A stretch of DNA of 64,000 nt from Microbacterium sp. (GCA_019510305.1 JAEKKN010000021.1:124001-188000); one strand, 5' to 3'; shown: positions 1 through 8,454, counted from the first letter of the stretch. Program-made: numbers and translations. Notes: generated from the sequence alone by a model not told the origin.

Positions 1-365
1 ACCTCTCCACATCGGACGACAGCGGCTACCTCTTCAGTTACATCACTCGCGCTCTGGGCACAGACCTCATGCCGGCGGATCTGCGCGTGGCCACGCTGCA
101 CGTGCTCGGGCTGCTCGGCGGCGTCGACGTGGCGGGGCAGACGGGCACTGTCACGACTCTCGAGCTGCGCACCCGCCTCGGAGAGGGATCGGATCTCGGC
201 GAGGAGCACGTGCAGCAGGTCGACATCGACACGGACTCCGGTCGCATCGTCGGCTACCGCGATTCGTATCCGACGGGTCGCTCCACGCGCGTCGTTCCGG
301 CTGACATCCCGTGGACGACGTGGTCGATCGAGGTCAGTGTCGTCGACGAGGCGCCGCAGCCGTGA
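1..365 (+). CDS. Hypothetical protein, C-terminal part only
   Basis: The window begins inside this gene. The frame is open from base 3 to the TGA at 363-365, giving about 120 C-terminal residues. It contains RVATLHVLGLLGGVDVAG followed about 50 residues later by GRIVGYRDSYP. This order (a short helix and 'L..L.GV' segment, then 'D..TG.I.GYR') resembles the C-terminal part of actinobacterial CU044_5270-type secreted or membrane proteins often found behind an ECF sigma factor. That comparison is from memory and weak. No catalytic residues are visible. The gene ends directly before a perfect palindrome at 369-404, so it is probably the last gene of its transcript. Confidence 0.55.
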   Translation, partial: LSTSDDSGYLFSYITRALGTDLMPADLRVATLHVLGLLGGVDVAGQTGTVTTLELRTRLGEGSDLGEEHVQQVDIDTDSGRIVGYRDSYPTGRSTRVVPADIPWTTWSIEVSVVDEAPQP

Positions 366-368
366 TGC

Positions 369-404
369 GACACGGGGCGGATGCCGCGGCATCCGCCCCG
401 TGTC
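369..404. terminator. Perfect 36-base palindrome, probable terminator
   Basis: The two 18-base halves (GACACGGGGCGGATGCCG and its exact reverse complement) meet without a spacer. The site begins 4 bases after the upstream stop codon and lies before the thrC leader. There is no T-run, so it is a hairpin-type terminator or RNA 3' end rather than a classical intrinsic terminator. Its core word GGATGCCG/CGGCATCC recurs throughout the window. Confidence 0.6.
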
Positions 405-466
405 ATCCGCTCCTCGGCACCTGCGAGAATGGAAGTCCCGCGCCGATTCCGACTTGAGGAGCCCCC

Positions 467-1870
467 GTGCAGTACATCTCGACCCGAGGCGGCATGCAGC
501 CGCTGCCGTACTGCGACACCCTGCTCGAAGGCCTGGCGACCGACGGCGGACTCGCCGTCCCGGAGGTCATGCCGACGGTCGACGGCGAGACCCTCGAGCG
601 CTGGCGAGCACTCACCTACCCGCAGCTCGCGACCGAGGTTCTCGGCCTGTTCGCGACCGACATCCCGCGCGAAGACCTCGCGCGCATGACCGAGGCCGCG
701 TACGCGCCGTTCCCCGAATCGGTCGTCCCACTGCGAGAGATCGACGGCGGCATCACGCTCGTCGGCCTCTCCGAAGGTCCGACGCTGGCGTTCAAGGACA
801 TGGCGATGCAGTTCCTCGGGCAGGTCGTCGAGTACGCGCTCGAGCGCAAGGGATCCGTGCTGAACGTCCTCGGGGCGACCTCGGGCGATACCGGCTCCGC
901 GGCCGAGCACGCCCTGCGCGGCAAGGAGCGCATCTCGGTGTTCATGCTCTCGCCGCAGGGCCGCATGAGCGCCTTCCAGCGGGCGCAGATGTTCTCGATC
1001 GACGACGAGAACATCCACAACATCGCTGTCGACGGCGTCTTCGACGACTGCCAGAACCTCGTGAAAGAGCTCGCCGGCGACCTCGACTTCAAGCGCACGC
1101 AGCACCTCGGCGCCGTGAACTCGATCAACCTCGCGCGCATCACCGCGCAGGTCGTCTACTACTTCTGGGCCTGGCTGCGGGCGACGGATGCCGGCGGCTG
1201 GACCGAGCTGAGCATCACCGTGCCGTCCGGCAACTTCGGCAACATCCTGTCGGGCTTCTACGCCAAGCAGATGGGCCTGCCGCTGCGCCGTCTGGTGCTC
1301 GCGGCCAACGAGAACAACGTCCTCGACGAGTTCTTCCGCACCGGCATCTACCGCCCGCGCAGCGCCCAGCAGACTCTGGCGACCTCGAGCCCGTCGATGG
1401 ACATCTCCAAGGCGTCCAACCTCGAGCGCTTCATCTTCGAGCTGGTCGACCGCGACCCGGCTCGTGTCGTCGGCGCCTGGCGCGATCTCGACGAGCAGGG
1501 CTTCGTCGACTTCACGGACGAGCTCGCCCGCTTCGAAGAGGAGTTCGGCATCGTCAGCGGCACCTCGACCCACGCCGACCGGCTCGAGACGATCCGCGCG
1601 GTGCACGAGGCATCGGATGACATCATCGACCCGCACACGGCCGACGGCGTCAAGGTCGCACGCGAGTACATCGAGTCCGGCGTGCCGATGCTCGTGCTCG
1701 AGACCGCGAAGCCCCAGAAGTTCGCCGAGACGATCCGCGAGGCGATCGGCGTCGAGCTCGACTACTCGCCCGAGCTGCGCACCATGCTCGAAGCCCCTCA
1801 GCAGGTCACCGAACTGTCCGACGATGCGGCGGCGCTGCGGGCCTTCATCGAGGAGCACGCGCTGCGCTGA
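467..1870 (+). CDS. thrC: Threonine synthase
   Basis: Converts O-phospho-L-homoserine to threonine with pyridoxal phosphate, the last step of threonine synthesis, in the cytosol. The 467-residue length fits the long enterobacterial/yeast-type enzyme. The N-terminus (YISTRGG) is typical, the PLP lysine lies in PTLAFKD (about K110), and GATSGDTGSAA and PSGNFGN form the cofactor and substrate pocket. The GTG start is chosen because GAGGAG lies about 6 bases upstream. The gene stands alone; its usual partners hom and thrB are not in the window. The stop codon lies inside the first copy of an 18-base tandem repeat. Confidence 0.95.
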   Translation: MQYISTRGGMQPLPYCDTLLEGLATDGGLAVPEVMPTVDGETLERWRALTYPQLATEVLGLFATDIPREDLARMTEAAYAPFPESVVPLREIDGGITLVGLSEGPTLAFKDMAMQFLGQVVEYALERKGSVLNVLGATSGDTGSAAEHALRGKERISVFMLSPQGRMSAFQRAQMFSIDDENIHNIAVDGVFDDCQNLVKELAGDLDFKRTQHLGAVNSINLARITAQVVYYFWAWLRATDAGGWTELSITVPSGNFGNILSGFYAKQMGLPLRRLVLAANENNVLDEFFRTGIYRPRSAQQTLATSSPSMDISKASNLERFIFELVDRDPARVVGAWRDLDEQGFVDFTDELARFEEEFGIVSGTSTHADRLETIRAVHEASDDIIDPHTADGVKVAREYIESGVPMLVLETAKPQKFAETIREAIGVELDYSPELRTMLEAPQQVTELSDDAAALRAFIEEHALR

Positions 1871-1916
1871 CCCCGCGCACTGCGCTGACCCCGCGCACTG
1901 CGCTGACCCCGCGCAC
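1863..1916. repeat. Three tandem copies of an 18-base unit over the thrC stop codon
   Basis: The unit TGCGCTGACCCCGCGCAC occurs three times without variation at 1863-1880, 1881-1898 and 1899-1916. The thrC stop TGA is at 1868-1870, so the first unit supplies the last codons and stop of thrC. The unit is a multiple of three, so the array reads as a six-residue repeat if the stop is lost. Confidence 0.9.
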
Positions 1917-1918
1917 GT

Positions 1919-2002
1919 CGCCGAGACCCCCGTTTCGCGCCGAGACCCCCACGTATTCGTGTCGATACGTGGGGGTCTCGGCAGTATCAGGGGGTCTCGG
2001 CG
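1919..2002. terminator. Nested inverted repeats between thrC and a converging VOC gene
   Basis: An inner perfect 18-base stem (1939-1956 with 1965-1982, 8-base loop TCGTGTCG) lies inside a second 13-base pair of arms (1919-1931, CGCCGAGACCCCC, with 1990-2002). Both pairs share the word CCGAGACCCCC, so each left arm can pair with either right arm. The site separates two convergent genes, so it probably acts as a bidirectional terminator. There is no T-run. Confidence 0.65.
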
Positions 2003-2027
2003 TCGTCGAACGGTCGCCGAGGACAGG

Positions 2028-2438
2028 TCAGGTCGGGTCGCCGTTGAGCATCCAGTTCACGCCGAAGCGGTCCACGAGCATGCCGAACAGGCCGCCCCAG
2101 GGCGCCTCAGCCAGCGGCATCGTCACGGTGGCGCCGTCGGACAGGCCGTCCCACACGGCATGCGTGGCCTCGGCGGAGGTTCCGCTCAGCGAGACCGAGA
2201 ACCCCTGCGGTGCCACGTACGGCATCGAGCTCGGGGTGTCCGACGCCATCAGGACCAAGCCGTCCGGCGTCGTGAGCTGCGCGTGCATGACGAGGTCGCC
2301 TTCGCTCGGGTCCTGGATCATGTCGGGGAATTCCGAGAAGACGTTGACGTCGAGATCGCCCCCGAGCACGCCCTGGTAGAACTCCATGGCCTGACGCGCG
2401 TTGTCGCGGAAGGAGAGATACGGATTGAGATTGGCCAT
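2028..2438 (-). CDS. VOC family protein, PhnB-like
   Basis: A 136-residue protein of the vicinal oxygen chelate fold, PhnB/3-demethylubiquinone-methyltransferase-like subgroup. The N-terminus NPYLSFRDNARQAMEFYQ and the C-terminal WGGLFGMLVDRFGVNWML are hallmark positions of the two beta-alpha-beta-beta-beta modules. Members bind metals or small molecules; many have no assigned reaction, and the substrate here is unknown. The ATG start follows GGGAG at a normal spacing. It converges on thrC and is followed upstream by the thioredoxin-like gene on the same strand, about 90 bases away. Confidence 0.8.
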   Translation of the reverse strand: MANLNPYLSFRDNARQAMEFYQGVLGGDLDVNVFSEFPDMIQDPSEGDLVMHAQLTTPDGLVLMASDTPSSMPYVAPQGFSVSLSGTSAEATHAVWDGLSDGATVTMPLAEAPWGGLFGMLVDRFGVNWMLNGDPT

Positions 2439-2531
2439 GTCGGCTCCCGGTGTCGAGTGGATGCACGCGAGGGTTCCAGGCGGGCAGGCCCAGTCTGCGC
2501 CGGGTGCGTCGCCCCCGCAAGAGCCTCCGGA

Positions 2532-2798
2532 TCAGCCGGGGAGCGCCTTGACGGCGGCGGTGAGCACCTGAGGAACGGTGGGCACACCCTCAGCGCGGAA
2601 CACTTCGGCGCCGGCGTCGTCGCGGATCACGACGGTCGGAGTGAAGCGGATGTCCAGCGCCTCTGCGGCATCCGGATCTCGCGCCACGTCGATCTCCGTC
2701 ACGGTCGCCCCCGGCAGGAACCGCGCCGCATCGGCGAGCACCGCTCGCGTGCGTGAGCACGCCCCGCAGAACGACGAGCTGATCAGGGTGAGTTCCAT
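2532..2798 (-). CDS. Small thioredoxin/glutaredoxin-like protein (CGAC)
   Basis: An 88-residue single-domain thioredoxin fold. The redox motif is CGAC at residues 11-14 (SSSFCGACSRTR), and the cis-proline is in RFTPTVVI. It lacks a signal peptide, so it should act in the cytosol as a thiol-disulphide exchange protein; the partner is unknown. The ATG at 2796-2798 has AAAGG upstream. The CGAC motif differs from the classical CGPC of thioredoxin and is common among small actinobacterial members. Confidence 0.8.
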   Translation of the reverse strand: MELTLISSSFCGACSRTRAVLADAARFLPGATVTEIDVARDPDAAEALDIRFTPTVVIRDDAGAEVFRAEGVPTVPQVLTAAVKALPG

Positions 2799-2879
2799 CG
2801 TCGCCTTTCGTGTCCGTGCAGGACTCCGTCTGTTCCAACCGGCCGCGGTCCGCCGATGTTCCCTAGGCCTGCGTGCCGG

Positions 2880-3890
2880 TCAAAGCTCGGTGGGCGCGGT
2901 CCGCGGATGCAGGACGCCGGATGCCGCACCGAGAGCCGCACCGACGAGGGTGTCGACGATGCGCTCGAACGCGATGTCGAGCGAGCCGATCGTGCCCGTC
3001 GCGGCTCCGGCGAGCAGCAGCACCATCGGCGTGATGAAGACGAGCGCGAGTGCGTAGTGACGCACCACGATGATCTCGATCGTGAACTGAAGGATGCCCA
3101 GCAGAAGGGCCAGCAGCAGCCCGGACGGGTGCAGCAGCACCAGCAGCGCGTACACGCCCGCGCCGACGACGGTGCCCAGCATCCGATGCAGCCCCCGCTC
3201 GAAAGCGGCCCTGCGTGCGGCGGCCACTCCGATCACGGCGATACCGGAGCCGACGACCCAGTACGTGCGGGTGGGGTCGATCACCAGACCGAGCAGTACG
3301 CCGATCGCGGCCACCAGCGCGACGCGGAGCAGCAGCATCCGTCCGTCGGGTGTCAGCGTCGGGCCGGGGAACAGCGCACGAAGGGTGCGCGAGGCCCTGT
3401 TCCGCACACGAGGGAGCACGAGCGGCGTCAGCGACAGGAGATACGAGAACAGGCATCCTGCGGCGAACGCCGCGACGTACAGTCCACCGCCGATGGCTCC
3501 GGAGCCGACGACGTGCGCCGCGAGACCGAAGGTCAGGACGAAGAAGAGCGGGCCAGGGGGTCCGAGTCGGAACCCGAAGGCGAGCGCAGCGCTCGCGATC
3601 GCGATGATGACCAGACCGGCGCTCGCGAGCCAGATCGCACTGGACGTGAGAGCGCCGAGCGCGGCCGCGGCGATGAGCGCCGCACCGACGATCGGCAGCA
3701 CGCGTGCGCGCTCGACCACCGGCAGCGAGCCGTAGTGCAGCACCGTGAACGCGCCGGACGCCGCCAGATATCCGAGTGCAGGCTGGCCCGCGATCGTCAT
3801 CACGGCGATCGGCACCGAGATGCCGAGCGCCGCCTGCAGCGCGAGCTGCCAGCGCGGACCGCGCGAGGGGGCGAAGGCGAACAGACTCAC
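2880..3890 (-). CDS. FUSC-like integral membrane protein
   Basis: About 336 residues with roughly 8-10 hydrophobic segments in two similar halves, a layout typical of FUSC/aromatic acid exporter-like proteins. Recognisable pieces are LGYLAASGAFTVLHYGSLP in the first half and RTYWVVGSGIAVIG followed by HRMLGTVVGAG in the second, matching the 'YW.. ....... ..R..GT..G' core of the family. The likely role is export of small organic anions at the cytoplasmic membrane; the substrate is unknown. The GTG start at 3890 is chosen because GAGGAT lies 6 bases upstream. It is divergent from the M20 gene, with only about 37 bases between starts. Confidence 0.7.
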   Translation of the reverse strand: MSLFAFAPSRGPRWQLALQAALGISVPIAVMTIAGQPALGYLAASGAFTVLHYGSLPVVERARVLPIVGAALIAAAALGALTSSAIWLASAGLVIIAIASAALAFGFRLGPPGPLFFVLTFGLAAHVVGSGAIGGGLYVAAFAAGCLFSYLLSLTPLVLPRVRNRASRTLRALFPGPTLTPDGRMLLLRVALVAAIGVLLGLVIDPTRTYWVVGSGIAVIGVAAARRAAFERGLHRMLGTVVGAGVYALLVLLHPSGLLLALLLGILQFTIEIIVVRHYALALVFITPMVLLLAGAATGTIGSLDIAFERIVDTLVGAALGAASGVLHPRTAPTEL

Positions 3891-3927
3891 CCTTCCATCC
3901 TCGCAGGCGGGGGATACGATGGCGGGC

Positions 3928-5099
3928 GTGACCGCACCCCGCCCCGGCATCGCCGAGCGACTCTCGCAGATGATCCGGCTTCCGACCGTGTCGGCCGAGC
4001 TCGGTGAGCGAGGCCTCGAGCCTTTCGAGTCGTTCGTCGCGCTGATCGCCGAGCAGTACCCGCTCCTGCATGAGAGCCTGGCGCTCGAGCGGCACACCGA
4101 GTTCGGGCTGCTGTTCCGCTGGATGGGAACGGGTGCCGGCGATCCGCTCGTGCTCATGGCGCATTACGACGTGGTCCCGGTCGACGAGAGCGACGAGTGG
4201 ACTCACCCGCCGTTCGCCGGCGTGATCGCCGACGGCGTCGTCCACGGCCGGGGAGCACTCGACGACAAGGGCCCGCTGATCGTCGTGCTCGAGGCAGTCG
4301 AGAACCTGCTCGCCGCAGGCTTCACGCCCGCGCGCGACGTCTATCTGAGCTTGGGCGGTAACGAGGAGACCTTCGGCGATGCAGCCGAGGAGATCGCGCG
4401 GGTTCTCCGCGAGCGGGGGATCACGCCGTGGCTCGTCGTCGACGAAGGCGGCGCGGTCGTCGATGCGCCGTTGCCGTTCGTGCCGGGCCGTGCGGCGATG
4501 ATCGGCGTGGGGGAGAAGGGTGTGATGACGGTGCGGTTGTCGGCGCGCGGCGACGGCGGTCACGCGTCAGCGCCGCCCACTCTGACGGCGGTGCGGCGGA
4601 TCGCGAGAGCGGTCGACCGACTGGGTCCTCGCACGTTTCGCCCGCGGGCGTCGAAGGCGATCGGTCGGATGCTGACGCAGCTCGCCGCGCAGACGCCGGG
4701 TCCCGCACGGCACCTGCTGCGCCTGCTCGGTTCGGCGCCGTTGCTCACCGGCCAGGTGTTCGCGGCGCTGGGTGGCGAACCCGCCGCACTCGTTCGGACC
4801 ACGGTGGCTGCGACCATGCAGTCCGGAGGGACGGCTGCGAACGTGCTGCCGTCCGCAGCATCCGCCATCCGGGCGTCGCACCCGTGCCCTACGTGATGAT
4901 GGCCGCCACCGATTCTCGGCATTTCCACCGCTTCGCGCCCGCGGTGTACCGCTTCGCACCGCTCGACATGTCGAATGCCCAGCGCGCGTCCATCCACGGA
5001 GTCGACGAGAACGTCGAGATCGCGGCGTTGGAGCGAGGAGAGCTGTTCCATCGGACGCTCATCGAATCGCTCACCGCCCCGGAACAGGAGCAGCGATGA
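3928..5099 (+). pseudogene. M20-family dipeptidase, broken by an internal deletion and frameshift
   Basis: The first 320 residues or so are a good M20 metallopeptidase: metal ligands in LMAHYDVVP, GRGALDDKG, GGNEETFGD and VVDEGG, and the lid domain starting GDGGHASAP. After TAANVLPSAAS (about 4865) the frame runs into a stop at 4896. The expected C-terminal end, with the last ligand in ATDSRHFHRF, is present in another frame from about 4880 to the TGA at 5099. The intervening 70-odd residues normal for the family are missing, so DNA has been lost at about 4862-4885. GTG 3928 is preferred over ATG 3919 because a TACGAT box (3915-3920) overlaps that ATG and sits 7 bases before the GTG. Confidence 0.75.
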
Positions 5100-6535
5100 C
5101 CCGCACCCGCACTCTCGGCACCCTCGCGACCGTCGTCGGCTTCCTCGCCTTCGTCGAGTTCACCAGCGGCGTGCTGCAGGGCTACTACACCCCCATGCTC
5201 ACCGACATCGCCCGGCATCTGGGCGTGCACGACGCAGACGTGAACTGGCTCGAAGGCACTCAGCTGATGCTCTCGGCCCTCGTCGTACCCGCCTTCGCCA
5301 AGCTCGGCGACATGGTGGGCCACAAGCGGATGCTGCTCATCTCGACGGCGCTGACCGCCGCGGCCGCTCTGGTGCTGCCGTTCACCGACTCGTTCGAGCT
5401 GTTCCTCATCGCGTGGGCGCTGATGGGCTTCTACGTCGTGTGGCTGCCGCTGGAGATCTCCCTGATCTGGTCGCGATCTCGGCGCCTGGAGGGGCGCTCG
5501 TCGATCACGGCGAAGGCGGCTGGTCTGCTCGTCGCCGCGCTCGAAGGCGGGGCGATCATCGGCGCCCTCGTCGGCGGTGCGCTGATCGACGTGCTGCCGC
5601 TGACCGTCGTGCTGCTGGTGCCCGCACTCCTCGTCATCATCTGCTTCTTCGTCGTGCTCTTCGGGGTGAAGGAATCGCCCGAGCCGACCGGCGGCGTGTT
5701 CGACACGGTCGGAGTGGTACTGATCTCGATCGCCCTGCTGTGCTTCACCGGAGGGCTCGCCCTCCTTCGGCTCGAAGGAGGGCTCACGAACCCGTGGTCG
5801 TGGGCGGTGGTGGTGCTCGGAGTCGTGCTCGTGGTCCCGTTCGCGCTGTGGGAGCTTCGTCACCCCGATCCGCTCATCGACGTGCGCATGTTCCGCTCGC
5901 CGGCGCTCGGTCCGGTCTTTCTCACCGCCGGCCTTTTCGGGGTGAGCGTGCTGGGCGCCCAGGCGCCGCTGTCGACCTTCGCCCGCACCGATCCGTCGGT
6001 CTACGGCTACGGTCTCGGCACGACGGGCTTCGCCACCTCGCTCATCATCGGCATCTACCTGATCGCCATGATCGGCGGCGCCCTGCTGTTCCCGATGGTC
6101 GCCCGCGCCGTCACCCCGAGACTGACCCTCATGGGCGCATCGGTGCTCGTCGGCGTCGGCTTCCTGATGTTCCTGCCGTTCCATGACGCTTACGCGCAGG
6201 TCATCGCGAACATGGTGGTCGTCGGGGTCGGTTCTGGCGCCCTCGTCGCCGCGCTCCCGGCGGCCGCGGCGTCCGCGGCTCCGGCGAGCCAGACCGGCGT
6301 TGCGACCGGCCTCACGAACTCGGTCAAGACCGTCGGCGGCGCCATCGCGTCGTGCGTCTTCGGCATCGCGCTGTTGCACGGGGTGAGCGGAGCCGCGGCC
6401 GAGGGCACCGCAGGATCGTTCGCGGGCTACGTCACGGTATGGGTCGTCTGCGGCGTCACCGCGCTCGCCGCCGCTGCGCTGCTCGTGTTCGTGCCGAAGG
6501 AGTCGTTCACCGACCGTGAGGTCGTGGCCGTCTGA
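5096..6535 (+). CDS. MFS transporter, DHA2-like
   Basis: A 479-residue integral membrane protein with about 14 hydrophobic helices. The motif-A loop is present as KLGDMVGHKRMLL (about residues 77-89), as expected for a proton-coupled antiporter. The family exports drugs or metabolites; the substrate cannot be read from sequence. The ATG overlaps the TGA of the M20 pseudogene (ATGA at 5096-5099), so the two were translationally coupled. Loss of the peptidase reading frame may now lower its translation. Confidence 0.85.
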   Translation: MTRTRTLGTLATVVGFLAFVEFTSGVLQGYYTPMLTDIARHLGVHDADVNWLEGTQLMLSALVVPAFAKLGDMVGHKRMLLISTALTAAAALVLPFTDSFELFLIAWALMGFYVVWLPLEISLIWSRSRRLEGRSSITAKAAGLLVAALEGGAIIGALVGGALIDVLPLTVVLLVPALLVIICFFVVLFGVKESPEPTGGVFDTVGVVLISIALLCFTGGLALLRLEGGLTNPWSWAVVVLGVVLVVPFALWELRHPDPLIDVRMFRSPALGPVFLTAGLFGVSVLGAQAPLSTFARTDPSVYGYGLGTTGFATSLIIGIYLIAMIGGALLFPMVARAVTPRLTLMGASVLVGVGFLMFLPFHDAYAQVIANMVVVGVGSGALVAALPAAAASAAPASQTGVATGLTNSVKTVGGAIASCVFGIALLHGVSGAAAEGTAGSFAGYVTVWVVCGVTALAAAALLVFVPKESFTDREVVAV

Positions 6536-6928
6536 TCAGTCGCGAGGGTTGTACATGAACTCCAGGCGGATGCCGTTGTCGTCCTCCACGAACGAGGCGT
6601 AGTAGCGCTCGCTGAAGCGCGGATACTCCTTGGGATCGCGCACCGCGCTCCAGCCGGCCGCGATCGCGATGTCGTGCATCCTGTCGACCTCGGCACGCGA
6701 GTCGACCGCATAAGCGAGATGCTGCCAGCCCACCTTGCCGTGCCGGTGCACGCCGTCCTCCCGGGCCGGGTACAGCAGCACCTCCGGTTCGTCGTCCTTC
6801 CGCCAATAGGCGAGGTCTTCCGCGTCGTGCGCGCGGACGTAGCCGAGCGCCTCGAAGACGGGGTGGAACTGAGCGGATGCCGCGGGCACCGACTCGACGC
6901 TGATGCCGATGTGATCGAAAGTCGCCAT
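6536..6928 (-). CDS. VOC family protein, twin of the 8481-8885 gene
   Basis: About 130 residues, glyoxalase/bleomycin-resistance fold. Starts at MATFDHIGI; the HVxx pattern (FDHIGI) and C-terminal FVEDDNGIRLEFMYNP supply the usual metal-binding positions (H, E). The ATG at 6928 is preceded at 6 bases by GAGACT, the same arrangement as in its twin. The twins share the block RYYASFVEDDNGIRLEFMYN exactly and are near-identical at DNA level there, so they come from one duplication. Function unknown; small VOC proteins include thiol-transfer and lactoylglutathione-type enzymes. It lies downstream of rtcB behind a strong hairpin. Confidence 0.8.
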   Translation of the reverse strand: MATFDHIGISVESVPAASAQFHPVFEALGYVRAHDAEDLAYWRKDDEPEVLLYPAREDGVHRHGKVGWQHLAYAVDSRAEVDRMHDIAIAAGWSAVRDPKEYPRFSERYYASFVEDDNGIRLEFMYNPRD

Positions 6929-6957
6929 GAGACCAGTCTCGCCCACCGTCGACCCGG

Positions 6958-7039
6958 GCACGGCTTCGGAGAGCGGATGCGGCGTGCCGCAGCATCCGCT
7001 CTCCTCGCGGCACGCCGCTCGCCGTCTCCGAAGCCGTGC
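6958..7039. terminator. Long imperfect hairpin downstream of rtcB
   Basis: Outer 15-base perfect arms at 6958-6972 and 7025-7039 (GCACGGCTTCGGAGA) enclose a second stem built from GAGCGGATGC and GCATCCGCTC. An alternative inner pairing, GGCGTGCCGC with GCGGCACGCC, is also perfect. It lies 10 bases past the rtcB stop on the minus strand and just before the next VOC start, so it most likely ends rtcB transcripts. No T-run. Confidence 0.6.
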
Positions 7040-7048
7040 TCGGGGGAC

Positions 7049-8218
7049 TCAGTTCCCCTTGACGTTCACCAGCTGGCGCAGCGTGTGCCGGATCGACACG
7101 AGGTCACCGGCATCCGCCATCACCTGGTCGATCGGCTTGTAGGCCTGCGGGATCTCGTCGATGAAGGCGTCGGTGTCTCGGAACTCGATCCCGACCATCG
7201 CCTCACGCAGCTGCTCGTGCGTGAACGTCCGCCGTGCCGCCGACCGCGAGTACTCGCGCCCGGCGCCGTGCGGCGAGGAGTTCAGCGACAGCGGGTTGCC
7301 GAGCCCCTCGACCACGTACGACGCGGTTCCCATCGATCCGGGGATCAGCCCCGGTCGACCGGCATCCGCCTGGATCGCTCCCTTACGAGACACCCACACC
7401 TGCTTTCCGAAGTGCCTCTCGGACTCGGTGAAGTTGTGATGGCAGTTGATCCGCTCCTGCTCGTCGACCGCGCCTCCGAGGAAGTCCGACACCTGCCGTA
7501 CGACCCGGTCCATCATCTCCTCCCGGTTCAGCAGCGCGAAGTGCTGCGCCCACCGGAGCTCCCTGATGTACTGCGTGAACTCCGGGGTTCCCTCGACCAG
7601 GTAGGCCAGGTCGGGGTCTGGGAGGTCGATCCACCATCGCTTCGCCAGCCGCTGCGCGATGACGATGTGGTGCATGGCGATCTTGTTGCCGACGCCTCGT
7701 GAGCCCGAGTGCAGGAACAGCCAGATGCGGCCCAGCTCGTCGGTCGAGATCTCGATGAAGTGGTTCCCCGAGCCGAGCGATCCCAGCTGCAGTCGCCAGT
7801 TGCCCGCGTACTTCGCGGGGTCGAACCCGGCCTTCTCGGCGAGGGCCTCGAGCTCGGCGATCCGCGGCTCGGCGGTGGCCACGACCTTGCGGTTGTGGTG
7901 ACCCGCCGACAGTGGAACGGCGCGTTCGATGGCTTCCCGCAGCGGGGTGAGGTCGCGTCCGTCGAGCGCGTCCTTCGTGAACTGCGTGCGCACGGCGATC
8001 ATGCCGCAGCCGATGTCGACCCCGACGGCCGCGGGAATGATCGCGCCGAGCGTCGGGATGACCGATCCGACGGTCGCCCCCTTGCCGAGGTGCGCATCCG
8101 GCATCAGCGCCAGATGCGGGTGGATGAACGGCATGCGCGCCGTGGTCTTCGCCTGATCGAGCGTCTTCTCGTCGATCAGCGAAGCCCATGACAGCAGCCG
8201 TGCGGAGAGCCTCTCCAT
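7049..8218 (-). CDS. rtcB: RNA-splicing ligase RtcB
   Basis: A 389-residue RtcB, which joins 2',3'-cyclic phosphate or 3'-phosphate RNA ends to 5'-hydroxyl ends using GTP and manganese; in bacteria this is RNA repair. Manganese ligands are visible in VDIGCGM, GSGNHFIEI, HSGSRGVGN and NCHHNF, and the histidine that is guanylated is in NSSPHGAGREYSR. The ATG at 8218 has AAGGAAAGG upstream. No archease partner gene is present. There is no obvious promoter between the start codon and an intrinsic terminator 47 bases upstream, which suggests that expression depends on read-through from the promoter at 8455-8484. Confidence 0.95.
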   Translation of the reverse strand: MERLSARLLSWASLIDEKTLDQAKTTARMPFIHPHLALMPDAHLGKGATVGSVIPTLGAIIPAAVGVDIGCGMIAVRTQFTKDALDGRDLTPLREAIERAVPLSAGHHNRKVVATAEPRIAELEALAEKAGFDPAKYAGNWRLQLGSLGSGNHFIEISTDELGRIWLFLHSGSRGVGNKIAMHHIVIAQRLAKRWWIDLPDPDLAYLVEGTPEFTQYIRELRWAQHFALLNREEMMDRVVRQVSDFLGGAVDEQERINCHHNFTESERHFGKQVWVSRKGAIQADAGRPGLIPGSMGTASYVVEGLGNPLSLNSSPHGAGREYSRSAARRTFTHEQLREAMVGIEFRDTDAFIDEIPQAYKPIDQVMADAGDLVSIRHTLRQLVNVKGN

Positions 8219-8265
8219 GGTTCCTTTCCTTCTCTGCGGTTTCAGTCACAGGTCGGGAACTCATG

Positions 8266-8295
8266 AAAAAAGCCCCGGACCTGACGGTGCGGGGC
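8266..8295 (-). terminator. Intrinsic terminator ahead of rtcB
   Basis: On the minus strand GCCCCGCACC, loop GTCA, GGTCCGGGGC forms a 10-pair stem with one C-C mismatch, followed directly by six T. It is the only GC hairpin plus T-run that I see in the window. It lies between the small ORF at 8314-8406 and rtcB. A smaller hairpin, GACAGC-ATCC-GCTGTC, lies just upstream of it. Confidence 0.85.
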
Positions 8296-8313
8296 AGGGG
8301 ACAGCGGATGCTG

Positions 8314-8406
8314 TCACACGGCGCGCGCCGGAGGGTACGACTCGTAGCGGTCATTGCGCTTCTGATCGAAGGCAAGGACCGTGGGAAGCACGCGCATGGC
8401 GGTCAT
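8314..8406 (-). CDS. 30-residue ORF, candidate leader peptide of rtcB
   Basis: Begins MTAMRVLPTVLAFD and ends RYESYPPARAV, then TGA at 8314-8316. The ATG has GAGGAGA 8-9 bases upstream. Codon third positions are mostly G or C, as in real genes here. A promoter lies upstream (8455-8484) and an intrinsic terminator starts 19 bases after the stop, with rtcB behind it on the same strand. It may be a leader peptide whose translation controls the terminator, or simply a small protein gene. I do not recognise the sequence. The consecutive prolines near the end could slow ribosomes. Confidence 0.55.
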   Translation of the reverse strand: MTAMRVLPTVLAFDQKRNDRYESYPPARAV

Positions 8407-8454
8407 TCCGTCGTCTCCTCGGCTGAGTGCTGCGCCGGTCGGCACAGCTTTGCC

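Noticed and set aside
366..466. Riboswitch ahead of thrC
   Set aside because: Only about 60 bases remain between the palindrome and the start, with no leader peptide rich in Thr or Ile and no known riboswitch core.
254..1858. Long open frame on the minus strand opposite thrC (and similar ones opposite aspS, resB, sbcC and the MMPL gene)
   Set aside because: High-GC DNA with GC-rich third positions gives long antisense frames. These have no ribosome site, no recognisable domain and Arg/His-rich, low-complexity translations.
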